A stretch of 64,000 nt of DNA from CAVXNB01 sp963763085 (GTDB lineage Bacteria > Actinomycetota > Acidimicrobiia > Acidimicrobiales > Bog-793). The notes beneath the pieces are model-generated. The model was not told the DNA's origin and did no database searches. It saw only the letters and a program-made list of their open reading frames with translations. Shown here in pieces: positions 26,577 through 35,299 of this stretch; position 1 is the first letter of the stretch; every line of letters starts with the position of its first letter. A program made the translations under genes and the position numbers. The stretch spans positions 744,001 through 808,000 of the forward strand of contig CAVXNB010000003.1 in assembly GCA_963763085.1 (NCBI GenBank), given 5' to 3'.

Positions 26577-27846
26577 ATGCGCACTCGACTTCTTGTATTG
26601 GTGACACTGTTGTGCACCGTTCTCGCCTTGGGTTTGCCGGAGATGGCGGAGGCTTCGCCGGTCCACAACCACGGCCTGACGATTTCCGCGACGCCGAACC
26701 CCATCCTGTCCGGTCAAGGGGTCTTGATCTACGGTCAGCTGAACACCACCAACAACGCGGATCAGAAGATCAAGCTCTACCACCGTGTCAGTCCGAAGAC
26801 GAGCTTCAGTCTCGTCCAGACGACGACTACGAGCGCGGTTGGCTTTTACTACTTCACCCGCGCCGAGGGCGTTGTGACGACCAACCGCAGCTGGTTTGTC
26901 ACCGGGCCGGACGGTACCCACAGCCGTACGATCTCAGAGGGCGTTGCCGCGCTGGTCACGCTCAGCTCGAACAGAACGACGGCCGTCACAGGACAGAGGA
27001 TCGTGTTCACCGGCAATGTGAGCCCATCTCATTCCTTTCAGCGCGTGAAGCTCGAGGAACAGAATGGCCTGCTCGGAAACGTCTGGACCACCCTCGCGTC
27101 CACCTACACCGATGGCAGCTCGAACTTCGACTTGTCTCACAGCTGGGCGCTGCCCAGGGGAATACACCTTGCGGGCCGTGTTCCCGGGCGATGCTCGCAA
27201 CCTTGAGGGCGACTCCGACAGCCTTACGGTCACCGTGCAGCAAAGACAACACGCGTTGTTCACCATCAACTCCTCTGATCCGATCATCACCGCCGGCCAG
27301 TCGGTGATGATCTTCGGGACGCTCTACTCCTCCGCTTCAGTGCCTGAGCCGTCCACCTCGGTCGGGCTCTACGGGGCGACGCCCGGTGACGCGCTGAAAC
27401 TGATCACCACGACGGTGACGGGGTCCAACGGTAGCTACAGCTTCACTCGGAGCCCGGTCCACAACAAGGTCTTCTTCGTTGCGACGACCTCGAAGCCTCG
27501 CCGGCAGACCGCGAACCTGTATCAGGGCGTGCAGGACGTCTTGACGATCAGCGCAAGCTCAACTTCGAGCGAGCAGGGTGGCAAGGTCACGATCAACGGG
27601 ACCGTTACTCCGAATCACACAGGTCACGTGATCTACCTACAGATCCTCGGCACGCACGGCTTCTGGCACAGCGTGGCCACGGGTGTAGTTGCCAGCGGCT
27701 CAAAGTACTCGTTCACCTACACCTTCGGTGAAGACGGAACGGTGCAGTTCCGTGCCCGAATCTACGGCGGGCCGGACAACATCGGCGGCGCCTCGCCGAC
27801 GGTCACCGTCACGGTCACGGGAGTCTTACTGCCGACCGCCTCGTAA
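26577..27846 (+). pseudogene. Secreted protein with Ig-like beta repeats, one frame change
   Basis: Exported protein of about 420 joined residues. The signal peptide is LLVLVTLLCTVLALGLPEMAEA. At least three similar beta-sandwich repeats follow, each with a pattern like SGQGVLIYGQL, TGQRIVFTGNV, AGQSVMIFGTL and EQGGKVTINGTV. The first frame runs to SWALP near 27152; one base later the protein resumes as GEYTLRAVFPGD. A surplus A between CCC and GGGG at 27151-27160 explains this. A GGAG site lies before the ATG at 26577. It follows the DUF4397 gene and ends just before a strong terminator. No enzymatic motif is seen; an adhesive or structural surface role is possible. Confidence 0.75.
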
Positions 27847-27866
27847 AGGCGATCCGAAGGCTCGAC

Positions 27867-27915
27867 AGAAGACCGCCCAACGGTGGGGATTCCTCCTACC
27901 GTTGGGCGGTCTTCT
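27867..27915. terminator. Strong bidirectional stem-loop terminator
   Basis: The arms AGAAGACCGCCCAACGGT (27867-27884) and its exact complement (27898-27915) form an 18-bp perfect stem with a 13-base loop. It lies between two convergent genes ending at 27846 and 27924. With A-rich and T-rich flanks inside the arms, it can serve both strands. Confidence 0.9.
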
Positions 27916-27923
27916 GGCATCGG

Positions 27924-29804
27924 CTAGGCGCTCGTCGGGATCGTGAGCTCCGGAAAGACCGGGAGATGAGGGGTGTTCCCGGCGGCAGGGTGCTCTATCA
28001 GGCAGGCAAACTGCGTGGCGGTCATCGGCCGGGCGAAATAGAAGCCCTGGCACGAGTCGCATCCGAGCTGGGTGATCTCGTGGTGTTGTTCGGCGGTCTC
28101 GACTCCCTCTGCCACAACCGCCATTCCGAGGTCGTGGGCCAGTCGGATGACTGCGCCGACGATGGTGTGGCTTGCCGCGTCCCGGCCGATGTCGGCGACG
28201 AAATCCTTGTCGACTTTGACAATATCGACCGGGAATTGCTTGAGGTAGCTGAGCGAGGAGTACCCGGTCCCGAAGTCGTCGAGAGCGAGCGTGACCCCGA
28301 TGTCCTTGAGCTCGTGGAGCACGACGAGAGCCCGCTCGCTGTCGCGGACGAAGACGCTCTCGGTCACCTCTAGAGTCAGCAGGTGCGGGTCGGTGTCGGT
28401 GGTCGTCAGTACGCCAGCCACGCTGGAGACGAAGTTGTCGGAGGTGAGCTGGTACGCCGACACGTTGACCGAAATACCTAGGTCGTCTTCGCTGGGCTCG
28501 TCCTGCCATCGGTGTCGGTCCGTGCACGCCTGCTCGAGCACCCATTGTCCGATCTCGGCGATCAGGCCCGACTGCTCAGCGAGGGGCACGACAACCGTCG
28601 GCGACACCAGCCCCCGGGTGGGGTGCACCCAGCGCAGGAGGGCCTCGACTCCAGTGATCCGTCCCTCCACCGTGGCAACGATCGGCTGGTACTCGGTGTG
28701 GAGCTCCCCGCGTCCGAGCGCCCAGCGCAGGTCGCGTTCGATTACGGCGTGGTGGTCGAGCAAGCGCTGCTCGTGGAGGTCGAGGACCTGGTGGCGGGCG
28801 CCTCCTTTCCGTTTCGCCTGGTACATCGCAATGTCTGCGTTGTGGAGGAGCCGCTCGGAAGCAGAGTCGCTGTGATCGGCGAAGGCGACCCCGACGCTGG
28901 CGGTTATGGCGACCTCGGTACCGCCCAGGATGAATGGGCGAGACAACGCAGCGTCGACCCGGGCCACGATCGCCGTCGCCTGTGATGGGGCGTCGAGGTC
29001 TTCGCAGAGGATGACGAACTCGTCACCAGCCAGGCGGGCGACGGTGTCGCCCGGACGCAGGAGACCCGCCAGGCGCTTTCCGACGGCGACCAGCAGCTCG
29101 TCGCCGACCCGGTGACCGTAGGTGTCGTTGATCGCCTTGAAGTGGTCCAGGTCGATGAAGAGCACCGCAGAGGTCTTTTCCGAGCGGCGGCCCCGCAGCG
29201 AGGCGTGCTCGAGACGCTCCAAGATGAGCGCCCGATTGGGCAGCCCGGTCAGGGGGTCATGGAGAGAGGCTTCGCGGGACCGGTCGGACGAGTCCTGCAG
29301 GTCGGCTCGCGCCTGAGCGTTGAGCAGGTAGGAGGCGGCGACGTCCGCCAGCGTTTGAGCGGAAGTCATGGACCGGAGGTTGAGAGCTCCGGGCGCGTTC
29401 CGGTAGAGATCGAGCGCGCCGAGTTGCTCGTCGCCGTGGCGCAGCGGGAACGTGAACACCGCCGCCAGGCCGGCGCCCAGCGCTCGAGGCACGAAATTCG
29501 GGAACCGGCTCTCGCTTCGCAGATCGGGCACGGCGACGGCCTCGCCCGTGTGGTAGGCCGCGAGGCACGGACCTTCGCCCAGCTCGGTCTGCAGCTCCTC
29601 GAAGCGCAGGGCATAGTCGTCTGAGGCGGCGACGTAGCGAGGCAGGACTCCGGGGGAGATGAGCGTGACCCCCGCACCGGTGATTGGCATGAGGTCGACG
29701 ATGCGCTCGACGAGGTGGTCGAGAATGCCCTGGATCGGAAAGTCCGTCACCATCGTGCGAGCGAACTCGCTCAACACATCCGAGAGCTTTTGCTCGGTCG
29801 ACAT
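27924..29804 (-). CDS. GAF-GGDEF-EAL cyclic-di-GMP protein
   Basis: A 626-residue soluble signalling protein. GAF is at about 20-165 (TELGEGPCLAAYHTGE, GALDLYRNAPG). GGDEF is at about 185-345 with DPLTGLPNRALI and the active-site loop RLAGDEFVIL, an A-GDEF variant. EAL is at about 360-605 with GVEALLRWVHP, DDFGTGYSSLSYLKQFP and EGVETAEQ, so the phosphodiesterase side has its usual residues. It may make or break c-di-GMP depending on the GAF ligand. Its GAF domain is clearly related to those of the two ANTAR proteins across the divergent gap. Confidence 0.92.
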   Translation of the reverse strand: MSTEQKLSDVLSEFARTMVTDFPIQGILDHLVERIVDLMPITGAGVTLISPGVLPRYVAASDDYALRFEELQTELGEGPCLAAYHTGEAVAVPDLRSESRFPNFVPRALGAGLAAVFTFPLRHGDEQLGALDLYRNAPGALNLRSMTSAQTLADVAASYLLNAQARADLQDSSDRSREASLHDPLTGLPNRALILERLEHASLRGRRSEKTSAVLFIDLDHFKAINDTYGHRVGDELLVAVGKRLAGLLRPGDTVARLAGDEFVILCEDLDAPSQATAIVARVDAALSRPFILGGTEVAITASVGVAFADHSDSASERLLHNADIAMYQAKRKGGARHQVLDLHEQRLLDHHAVIERDLRWALGRGELHTEYQPIVATVEGRITGVEALLRWVHPTRGLVSPTVVVPLAEQSGLIAEIGQWVLEQACTDRHRWQDEPSEDDLGISVNVSAYQLTSDNFVSSVAGVLTTTDTDPHLLTLEVTESVFVRDSERALVVLHELKDIGVTLALDDFGTGYSSLSYLKQFPVDIVKVDKDFVADIGRDAASHTIVGAVIRLAHDLGMAVVAEGVETAEQHHEITQLGCDSCQGFYFARPMTATQFACLIEHPAAGNTPHLPVFPELTIPTSA

Positions 29805-30198
29805 GGACCTCCAAGCTGCGAACCGGTCTGGTTAGCCGCGGGGTCCGGGCGGATGGGCTAAATAGACATTACCAGACACCCTTACGATCACGTGACAACT
29901 GCCAAATTCGACGCTTCATCGCCTCGCTCGACTGCGGGCGGGGTCAGCGAGATACGCTACGCCTAGGCCGAATCCAGTGATCCGTTGCTCGTAGGGCTAT
30001 CGGTACGACCAATGGAGCATAGGACCCACGTCGGGACTCGGACATTACAAAATCGTGAGGAAAGGCGTACGCTGTTCTCAGCTCAATCGGAGCGACTGTG
30101 CGGTTGCGGGGGGATCGGGGATTGGCTATGGGGTCCCGAGTGCCCTTAGGGACGAGGAATGATTCTTCGTTGTCGCCCAACCCATATGCGAATTCGCA
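29805..30198. other. Divergent gap between signalling genes
   Basis: About 390 bases without a convincing gene, between the GAF-GGDEF-EAL protein (minus) and the first GAF-ANTAR protein (plus). It is less GC-rich than its surroundings and must contain both promoters, but I cannot assign -35/-10 elements. Short open frames here have no recognisable features. Confidence 0.5.
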
Positions 30199-30966
30199 GT
30201 GCGATCACCCACGGTTGGGCGGTTTGAATTGTTGCCTCACCGGTTGGCACGCATACTCGGGCAGCTGTCGTCGGGCGGGGACACCGAGCCCGGCATTGAT
30301 CGGCTCTGCGCCCTGTGCGCCTCGGTGACGGCAACGAGCGGCGCAAGCATCATGCTCATTTCGGACGAGATGCGTGGCTCGGTGTGCAGCACCGACGACG
30401 TCGCCCATCAGATCGAGGAACTGCAGTACACCCTCGGCGAAGGGCCGAGCGTTGACGCGTACCGATTTGAGCAGCCGGTCATCGAGCCCGACCTCGCCCA
30501 TGCCAGGGCGTCGCGCTGGCCCGTGTTCGCGCCTCTGGCGCTCGAGACCGGCGCCCGGGCGGTGTTCGGGTTCCCGCTCCTGATCGGAGTTGTCCGCCTC
30601 GGCGCCCTGAGCCTCTACAGAGGCGCGGCCGGACCACTCAGCGATGACCAGCACGCCGACGCGCTCGTGATGGCAGATGTCGCCGCCCGCGCCGTGCTCG
30701 CCATGCAGGCGAACGCACTGCCGGGCGAGATCGCCGTCGAGTTCGAGGCCGGCGCCAGCCTCCAGCGCGTAGTCCACCAAGCATCCGGAATGATCGCGGC
30801 TCAGCTCGACGTCACGATCGCGGAGGCCCTGATCCGTCTCCGAGCCCGCGCCTTCGCCGAGAGCCGTCCAGTCACCGACATCGCTGAAGACGTCGTCGCG
30901 CGGCGGCTCCGTTTCCACCGCGACGACGATCCGGTCCCCTACCGTGAACAGGGCGACGACCGGTGA
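30199..30966 (+). CDS. GAF-ANTAR domain protein
   Basis: A 255-residue regulator. The GAF domain (about 20-170) has YTLGEGPSVDAY and GALSLYRGAAG. The C-terminal ANTAR-type helical domain (about 188-240) has VVHQASGMIAAQLDVTIAEALIRL-like spacing and FAESRPVTDIAEDVV. ANTAR domains bind RNA hairpins to cause antitermination. The ANTAR part departs from the consensus (HQASGMI for EQAKGML), so RNA binding is uncertain. The start is taken as GTG 30199; no strong ribosome site is seen. A second GAF-ANTAR gene follows. Confidence 0.82.
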   Translation: MRSPTVGRFELLPHRLARILGQLSSGGDTEPGIDRLCALCASVTATSGASIMLISDEMRGSVCSTDDVAHQIEELQYTLGEGPSVDAYRFEQPVIEPDLAHARASRWPVFAPLALETGARAVFGFPLLIGVVRLGALSLYRGAAGPLSDDQHADALVMADVAARAVLAMQANALPGEIAVEFEAGASLQRVVHQASGMIAAQLDVTIAEALIRLRARAFAESRPVTDIAEDVVARRLRFHRDDDPVPYREQGDDR

Positions 30967-31045
30967 ATGCCTGCCCGATATTGCCGCATACATCCGACCT
31001 GTCGGCGCCTGGCGCCGGCTGGTACTGAGTTGACAGGAAGTACCC

Positions 31046-31759
31046 ATGACCAGAGAAGCACTCCTGACCCGCACGTTGGTCCAGCTGGCCGACACCCTTA
31101 TCGCCGACTTCGACGTCGTCGACCTGCTGACGATGCTTTCCGACCGGTGCGTCGAGATCCTCGACGTCGCCGCCGCCGGGCTGATGCTCGCCGCGCCGAG
31201 CGGAGACCTGAGCGTCGTCGCCTCGTCCAGTGACGCCATGCGCGTCCTCGAAGCCTTCGAGCTGCAGTCCAACGAGGGGCCCTGCCCCGACTGCTATCGC
31301 AGTGGCCAGCCGATCGTCAACCTCGATCTGGCCGCCAACTATGACCGGTGGGGCCAGTTCGCGCCGCGTGCTCTTGCCGCCGGCTTCCGGTCGGTCCATG
31401 CCCTGCCGATGCACCTGCGCGACAGGACGATCGGCGCCCTCAACTTGTTCCGAGCGGACCAGGGTGGTCTCGAGGAGGATGATGTCAACACCGCCCAGGC
31501 GCTCGCCGACGTTGCCACCATCGCCATCCTCCAGCACCGCACGACACTCGATTCGCAAGCGCTCAACGACCAGCTCAACCATGCGTTGAACAGCCGCATC
31601 GTCATCGAACAGGCCAAGGGCATCGTCGGCGAGCGGGCAGGGATCGATATGGAGCAGGCCTTCTCTCTCTTGCGGGCTCACGCCCGCAACCACAACCTGC
31701 GCCTCGCCGACGTCGCCCGCGACGTCATCAGCGGAGCGATCAGGCCGGAATCGCTCTGA
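31046..31759 (+). CDS. GAF-ANTAR domain transcription antitermination regulator
   Basis: A 237-residue protein. GAF is at about 15-160 (LQSNEGPCPDCYRSGQP, GALNLFRADQGG). A canonical ANTAR domain is at about 175-230: RIVIEQAKGIVGERAGIDM followed by LLRAHARNHNLRLADVA. The ATG at 31046 starts a clean product. It lies 79 bases after the first GAF-ANTAR gene and may be cotranscribed. The ligand is unknown. Its 3' end faces the sortase gene with 14 bases between. Confidence 0.9.
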   Translation: MTREALLTRTLVQLADTLIADFDVVDLLTMLSDRCVEILDVAAAGLMLAAPSGDLSVVASSSDAMRVLEAFELQSNEGPCPDCYRSGQPIVNLDLAANYDRWGQFAPRALAAGFRSVHALPMHLRDRTIGALNLFRADQGGLEEDDVNTAQALADVATIAILQHRTTLDSQALNDQLNHALNSRIVIEQAKGIVGERAGIDMEQAFSLLRAHARNHNLRLADVARDVISGAIRPESL

Positions 31760-31773
31760 GCCAGAGACGAGAT

Positions 31774-32784
31774 CTAGGCAGGTGAGACCTCCGCCACGTA
31801 CAACCTGCCCGATCGCACGACGAAGCCGACCGTGGTGCTCGGCGAGGCGAGTGTTACCGCCCTGACTCGGGTTCCATGGACGGTAACGATGGCATCGAAC
31901 TCTCCGGAGACGGCGAGCGAGCGGGGCATGGGTACCCCGGGTAGGGCGAGGGCGGACCACCAGCGTTTGTCCCCGGCCTCGATGGTGATCTTGACGGCTG
32001 CTAGCTCCTTGAACGCGATGCGGGCGGCACGCAAGGGGTCTGCACCCTCTGCCCAGGATCGAGTGGGCCGGCCGGTAAGGCGTAGATGACCCACGAGGAG
32101 GCCATTTTGGGACAGCTGCAAACCCTGTGACGCCACTGCCGCCGGCACGGGCAGTGCGATGTCGAGGGGAGGTGGCCTGGCGAGGCTTCGGGACTGGGTC
32201 GCGTCTGCCCGCACGAAGCTGGCGAGGACGACGAGGCGATCGGGCGTCCAGAAGAGCGCGTCCGTGGGCCAGCAGGTAACGAGCGCCACGCCGACCCCGT
32301 TCGGCGCGGCCGCCAGGATGGCGCCCGGTCGGGTCACTTCGACCCGGTCGACCCTGAAGATGACCCTTCGGCAGTCGTCGATCCACGAGACCAGGTCGCC
32401 AATCCGAACTGACCCAAGAGACGAGAAATAACTCGCGTCGTGCGCGAGCAGGATGCTCGTCCCGTGGCTGCCCGGCCAGACAGAGGCGCGGTCGTGGCCC
32501 ACAGCGTCGTTCAGGACGGAGTCCCCGGCGCCTTGCAGGACGGGAGCTTCGAGCCCGATCGCAGGAATCGTCAGGATCGCCGGCAACCTCGGTACGAGCT
32601 GGCCGGTTCGGGTTCGAACCGGGTGGCAGGCACTCTTGAGGGGCGGGCCGCCGGACCGCGGCGCGGTCCGGTGAGTCAGCCCCTCGCGGTGCCGCGCGTG
32701 GGCGAGAAGTGCTTGACCTCCGACCTCGGACCGGTGCATCCACCAGAGCGGATAGCCGACCCCGATTGCGCAGGCGAGCAGCAA
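31774..32784 (-). CDS. Sortase (class E-like)
   Basis: A membrane transpeptidase of about 336 residues. The N-terminal hydrophobic helix is followed by the sortase core: TIPAIGLEAPVL, the catalytic His in ILLAHDASYF, the Cys in ALVTCWPTD and the Arg in TPDRLVVLAS, in the class order. The C-terminal ~110 residues are an extra region after the core. The frame is open back to the stop of the upstream gene; the only canonical start is TTG 32784, but the upstream codons encode a basic stretch plus a hydrophobic stretch (RRLRSRTSRPLLAVGG), so the real start may be a non-standard codon farther up. It is downstream of a surface protein with a sorting-type tail, its probable substrate. Confidence 0.85.
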   Translation of the reverse strand: MLLACAIGVGYPLWWMHRSEVGGQALLAHARHREGLTHRTAPRSGGPPLKSACHPVRTRTGQLVPRLPAILTIPAIGLEAPVLQGAGDSVLNDAVGHDRASVWPGSHGTSILLAHDASYFSSLGSVRIGDLVSWIDDCRRVIFRVDRVEVTRPGAILAAAPNGVGVALVTCWPTDALFWTPDRLVVLASFVRADATQSRSLARPPPLDIALPVPAAVASQGLQLSQNGLLVGHLRLTGRPTRSWAEGADPLRAARIAFKELAAVKITIEAGDKRWWSALALPGVPMPRSLAVSGEFDAIVTVHGTRVRAVTLASPSTTVGFVVRSGRLYVAEVSPA

Positions 32785-32844
32785 GACGCCACCGACTGCG
32801 AGCAGCGGTCGCGACGTGCGACTTCGCAGGCGCCGCGTCGTGGC

Positions 32845-34068
32845 CTACGCCCTCCGCCGGCGGATGCGCACCGCACGCTCGACGAACACGAGACCGACAA
32901 GGCCTGCAAAGGCGACGAGCGCCCAGTACGGCCAGCCTGTCCAGGGTTCGCCCGTGTGCGGCGAAGGAACCGTAGTCGGCGGACCAGGTGTGGTCACCGT
33001 AGTCGGCGGACCACCTGTGAGCGTCGTGGTCGTACTGCCGGGCGCGGTGGTCGTGGTCGCGCCAGGCGCCGTGGTCGTGGTCGCGCCAGGCGCCGTGGTC
33101 GTGGTCGCGCCGGCGGCGGTGGTCGTGGTCGCGCCGGCGGCCGTGGTCGTCGTCGCGCCTACTGCCCGCGTCGTGCTGGTAGTCGCGCCCGCGGCCGTGG
33201 TCGTGGTCGCGCCAGGCGCCGTCGTGGTCGTCGGGCCCCCCGAGGTAGTCGATGTGGGGCCGGCTTTTGACGTCGTGGTCGTCGTGGACCCGGTGGCGCA
33301 GGTTGCTCGCGTGATGACATTGTCGTCGAGAGTGACGGCGCCGTTCCGCGCGAGCACCCTTCCCTGCACTGTGGCGCCGGTCTTCAGCGAGGCCGATGTC
33401 AACGCCAAGATGTTTCCGACAAAGCTTGTGTCGGTGCCGAGCGTCGCAGAGCTACCGACCTGCCAGAACACGTTGCAGGCTTGGGCGCCGTTGAGCAGGC
33501 TCACGGTGCTGCTCGACGCGGTGATCAGTGTGGACCCAGCTTGGAAGATGAACACGGCGTTGGGATTGTTCTGCGCGTTCAGGGTAACCGTGCCGGTCAG
33601 ACCGAGAGCGGACGAAGCCTTGTAGACGCCGGCCACCAGTTTCATACCACCTATGTCTGCGGGCACCGCCGTCACCGGCGTGCGACCCGCCGCGTCGTTG
33701 TATGCAGTCGTGAGATCAGCTTCGGCCTGCAGCGCCACGGCGTCGGCGGCGTGGATCTTTCCGTCGATGACCTTCCCTGGCGGGAATCCGGTGACAGCGG
33801 TGCCTGGGCTGAGACCCAGGTTCCCGGAGATCGTTGAGGGACCCGTATTCGTAACGGTGCTACCAGCCAGCACGGCGAACGAGGCAGCAGTCCCCAAGCC
33901 CACCGGCGGTTGCGCCGCCGAAGCGGCCATCGTGCCCACCGCGCCGCCGAGGAGCACGATTGCGCCCGCAATCACGAGCGCTGCGGCAAAGCGGCGCCGT
34001 ACGCGCACAGTCGTCGACGTAAGCACGTTGACGGGTGACCGCCGGAACTGCCGTCCGGATGCAGCCAT
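32845..34068 (-). CDS. Ice-binding-like (DUF3494) surface protein with Thr-rich stalk and sorting signal
   Basis: A secreted protein of about 407 residues. Signal peptide is at about 25-55 (LVIAGAIVLLGGAVGTMAASA). The DUF3494 beta-solenoid (about 55-260) opens LGTAASFAVLAGSTVTNTG and has ISGNLGLSPGTAVTGFP and VYKASSALGLTGTVTLN, as in bacterial ice-binding proteins. A Thr-rich stalk of repeated GATTTTAP units follows. The C-terminus has SPHTGEP, a hydrophobic helix and an RIRRRR tail, a variant LPXTG-like cell-wall signal. The ATG at 34068 has AGGAGGG upstream, favoured over 34110. With the sortase it forms a secretion/anchoring pair. Ice binding itself is not proven. Confidence 0.87.
   Translation of the reverse strand: MAASGRQFRRSPVNVLTSTTVRVRRRFAAALVIAGAIVLLGGAVGTMAASAAQPPVGLGTAASFAVLAGSTVTNTGPSTISGNLGLSPGTAVTGFPPGKVIDGKIHAADAVALQAEADLTTAYNDAAGRTPVTAVPADIGGMKLVAGVYKASSALGLTGTVTLNAQNNPNAVFIFQAGSTLITASSSTVSLLNGAQACNVFWQVGSSATLGTDTSFVGNILALTSASLKTGATVQGRVLARNGAVTLDDNVITRATCATGSTTTTTSKAGPTSTTSGGPTTTTAPGATTTTAAGATTSTTRAVGATTTTAAGATTTTAAGATTTTAPGATTTTAPGATTTTAPGSTTTTLTGGPPTTVTTPGPPTTVPSPHTGEPWTGWPYWALVAFAGLVGLVFVERAVRIRRRRA
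33021..33240. repeat. 24-bp tandem repeat coding for the Thr-rich stalk
   Basis: On the plus strand the unit is close to GCGCCRGGCGCCGTGGTCGTGGTC, repeated about nine times with small changes, and it encodes GATTTTAP/GATTTTAA on the minus strand. The unit is a whole number of codons, so copy-number change would lengthen or shorten the stalk without a frame shift. Confidence 0.8.
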
Positions 34069-34540
34069 GTTGCCCTCCTCTAGGGAGGTGAAGCAGGTCA
34101 CACGTCGCACGCACGATCGAAGGCCTTACAGCTCAGGGAACAAGCGGTGCAAGGTGAAAACCTCTGCGCTGAAACTCGGGACGCTGGCCCGCGTCACTCC
34201 CTCTGTTTGAAGCAGGCCAGTGCCAGTCACACCTAAGAGGCCGGTCGCGGGTCGCGTAGTCCTTATCGGCGCGACCTCGAATCGCCTTGAGCCTTTCTTC
34301 TCCGCCCTTCGCGATTACACGCCTATCCACCCAAACGACTCGCAGCACTGATCACCTGGGTGTTCTGGTTCACCGCAGTCGTCACCGTGCTCCAGCTGAT
34401 ACTTGCCCTGACTCGGACCGGAGCACTTCTCATCCCCGTCCCGAACTCTCAGCTTTCTTCGCGCGTCTGCCTGACCACCACGCCCGCGCTCTTGCAGCAC
34501 GCCGGCAGGTGGGCTTCGTCATCCTGGGCTGGCTCCGGGC

Positions 34541-34960
34541 GTGAAAGCCACCTGGAGCACCGCGTTCGTATGCACTGCTCATCCCACCGTCGGGCAGGCC
34601 ATGGCCTTCGCGGTCACCCTGTTGCCCATTGCCCTGCTTCGCCTTGGCGCGCTCTACCTGGCGATGCGGCTGACCCGCACTGCCGCCAGCGACGGCGTCC
34701 ACACCGCCCGGGCCGCCCGGCTGCTGCTGATTCTCGGCTGGTGGCTGCTGGCCGGCGGGCTGGTGGCCACCGTGGCCGAAGCGTTCGCCAGCCTGAACCT
34801 GCTCAGTCAGCTGGTCACTTGGCACGTCGACTGGGGTCAGTGGCCCGAGGCCTGGTCCGTGTCGTGGCCGGTCGTCCTGATCGGCCTGGGCTTGATCACC
34901 TTCGCCCGCATCGTGCGGATCAGCGCCGGGATGCGAGCTGATCTTGAGGGGACGGTGTAG
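34541..34960 (+). CDS. DUF2975-like membrane protein, N-terminal part disturbed
   Basis: A 139-residue frame with hydrophobic helices (AMAFAVTLLPIALLRLGALYL, LLLILGWWLLAGGLVATVAEA, VVLIGLGLITFARIV) and the C-terminal RADLEGTV, as in DUF2975 proteins. The GTG at 34541 overlaps nothing and has no strong ribosome site. Upstream, 34336-34460 in another frame encodes a hydrophobic helix (FWFTAVVTVLQLILALT) that looks like the missing first helix, with 34437-34544 open in the third frame. The gene may therefore start near 34330 and carry two indels. The XRE gene overlaps its stop, the usual DUF2975 partner. Confidence 0.65.
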   Translation: MKATWSTAFVCTAHPTVGQAMAFAVTLLPIALLRLGALYLAMRLTRTAASDGVHTARAARLLLILGWWLLAGGLVATVAEAFASLNLLSQLVTWHVDWGQWPEAWSVSWPVVLIGLGLITFARIVRISAGMRADLEGTV

Positions 34961-35223
34961 TGCCGCCCACGGCCCCGGATGACCACGCCATCGCCATCCA
35001 CCTCGACAAGCTCCTCGCCGACCGGGGCATGACCCTGACCGAGCTATCCGACCGAGTCGGCGTCAGGAGCAAGCTGTCCATCCTGAAGAACGGTCACGCC
35101 AGGGCAATCCGGTTCAGCACCCTGACCCGGCTTTGCCAGGCGCTCGACTGCCAGCCCGGCGACCTGCTTACTCATATCAACAGAGGCGGCCCGGACCTGG
35201 CAACCAAGCCCCGACGCTCCTGA
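34960..35223 (+). CDS. XRE-family helix-turn-helix regulator (YozG-like)
   Basis: An 87-residue Cro/C1-type DNA-binding protein. The helix-turn-helix runs from LDKLLADRGMTLTELSDRVG through LSILKNGHARAIRFSTLTRL, followed by CQALDCQPGDLL, the characteristic end of this small family. Its GTG overlaps the stop of the DUF2975 gene, the typical two-gene arrangement. It probably represses its own operon. Confidence 0.9.
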   Translation: MPPTAPDDHAIAIHLDKLLADRGMTLTELSDRVGVRSKLSILKNGHARAIRFSTLTRLCQALDCQPGDLLTHINRGGPDLATKPRRS

Positions 35224-35299
35224 CGCCCAGCGTGCCACGGGGACGTCATGGCTTTGTCGATAAAGTTGCACCCCTGCCCTCCCCTAGAAACGAGCCCCT

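Noticed and set aside
30872..32743. A 623-codon minus-strand frame over the GAF-ANTAR and sortase region
   Set aside because: Its downstream part is antisense to the canonical GAF-ANTAR gene and its upstream part is a shifted frame of the sortase gene.
32980..33240. A CRISPR array
   Set aside because: The 24-bp units are contiguous without spacers and code in frame for the Thr-rich stalk.
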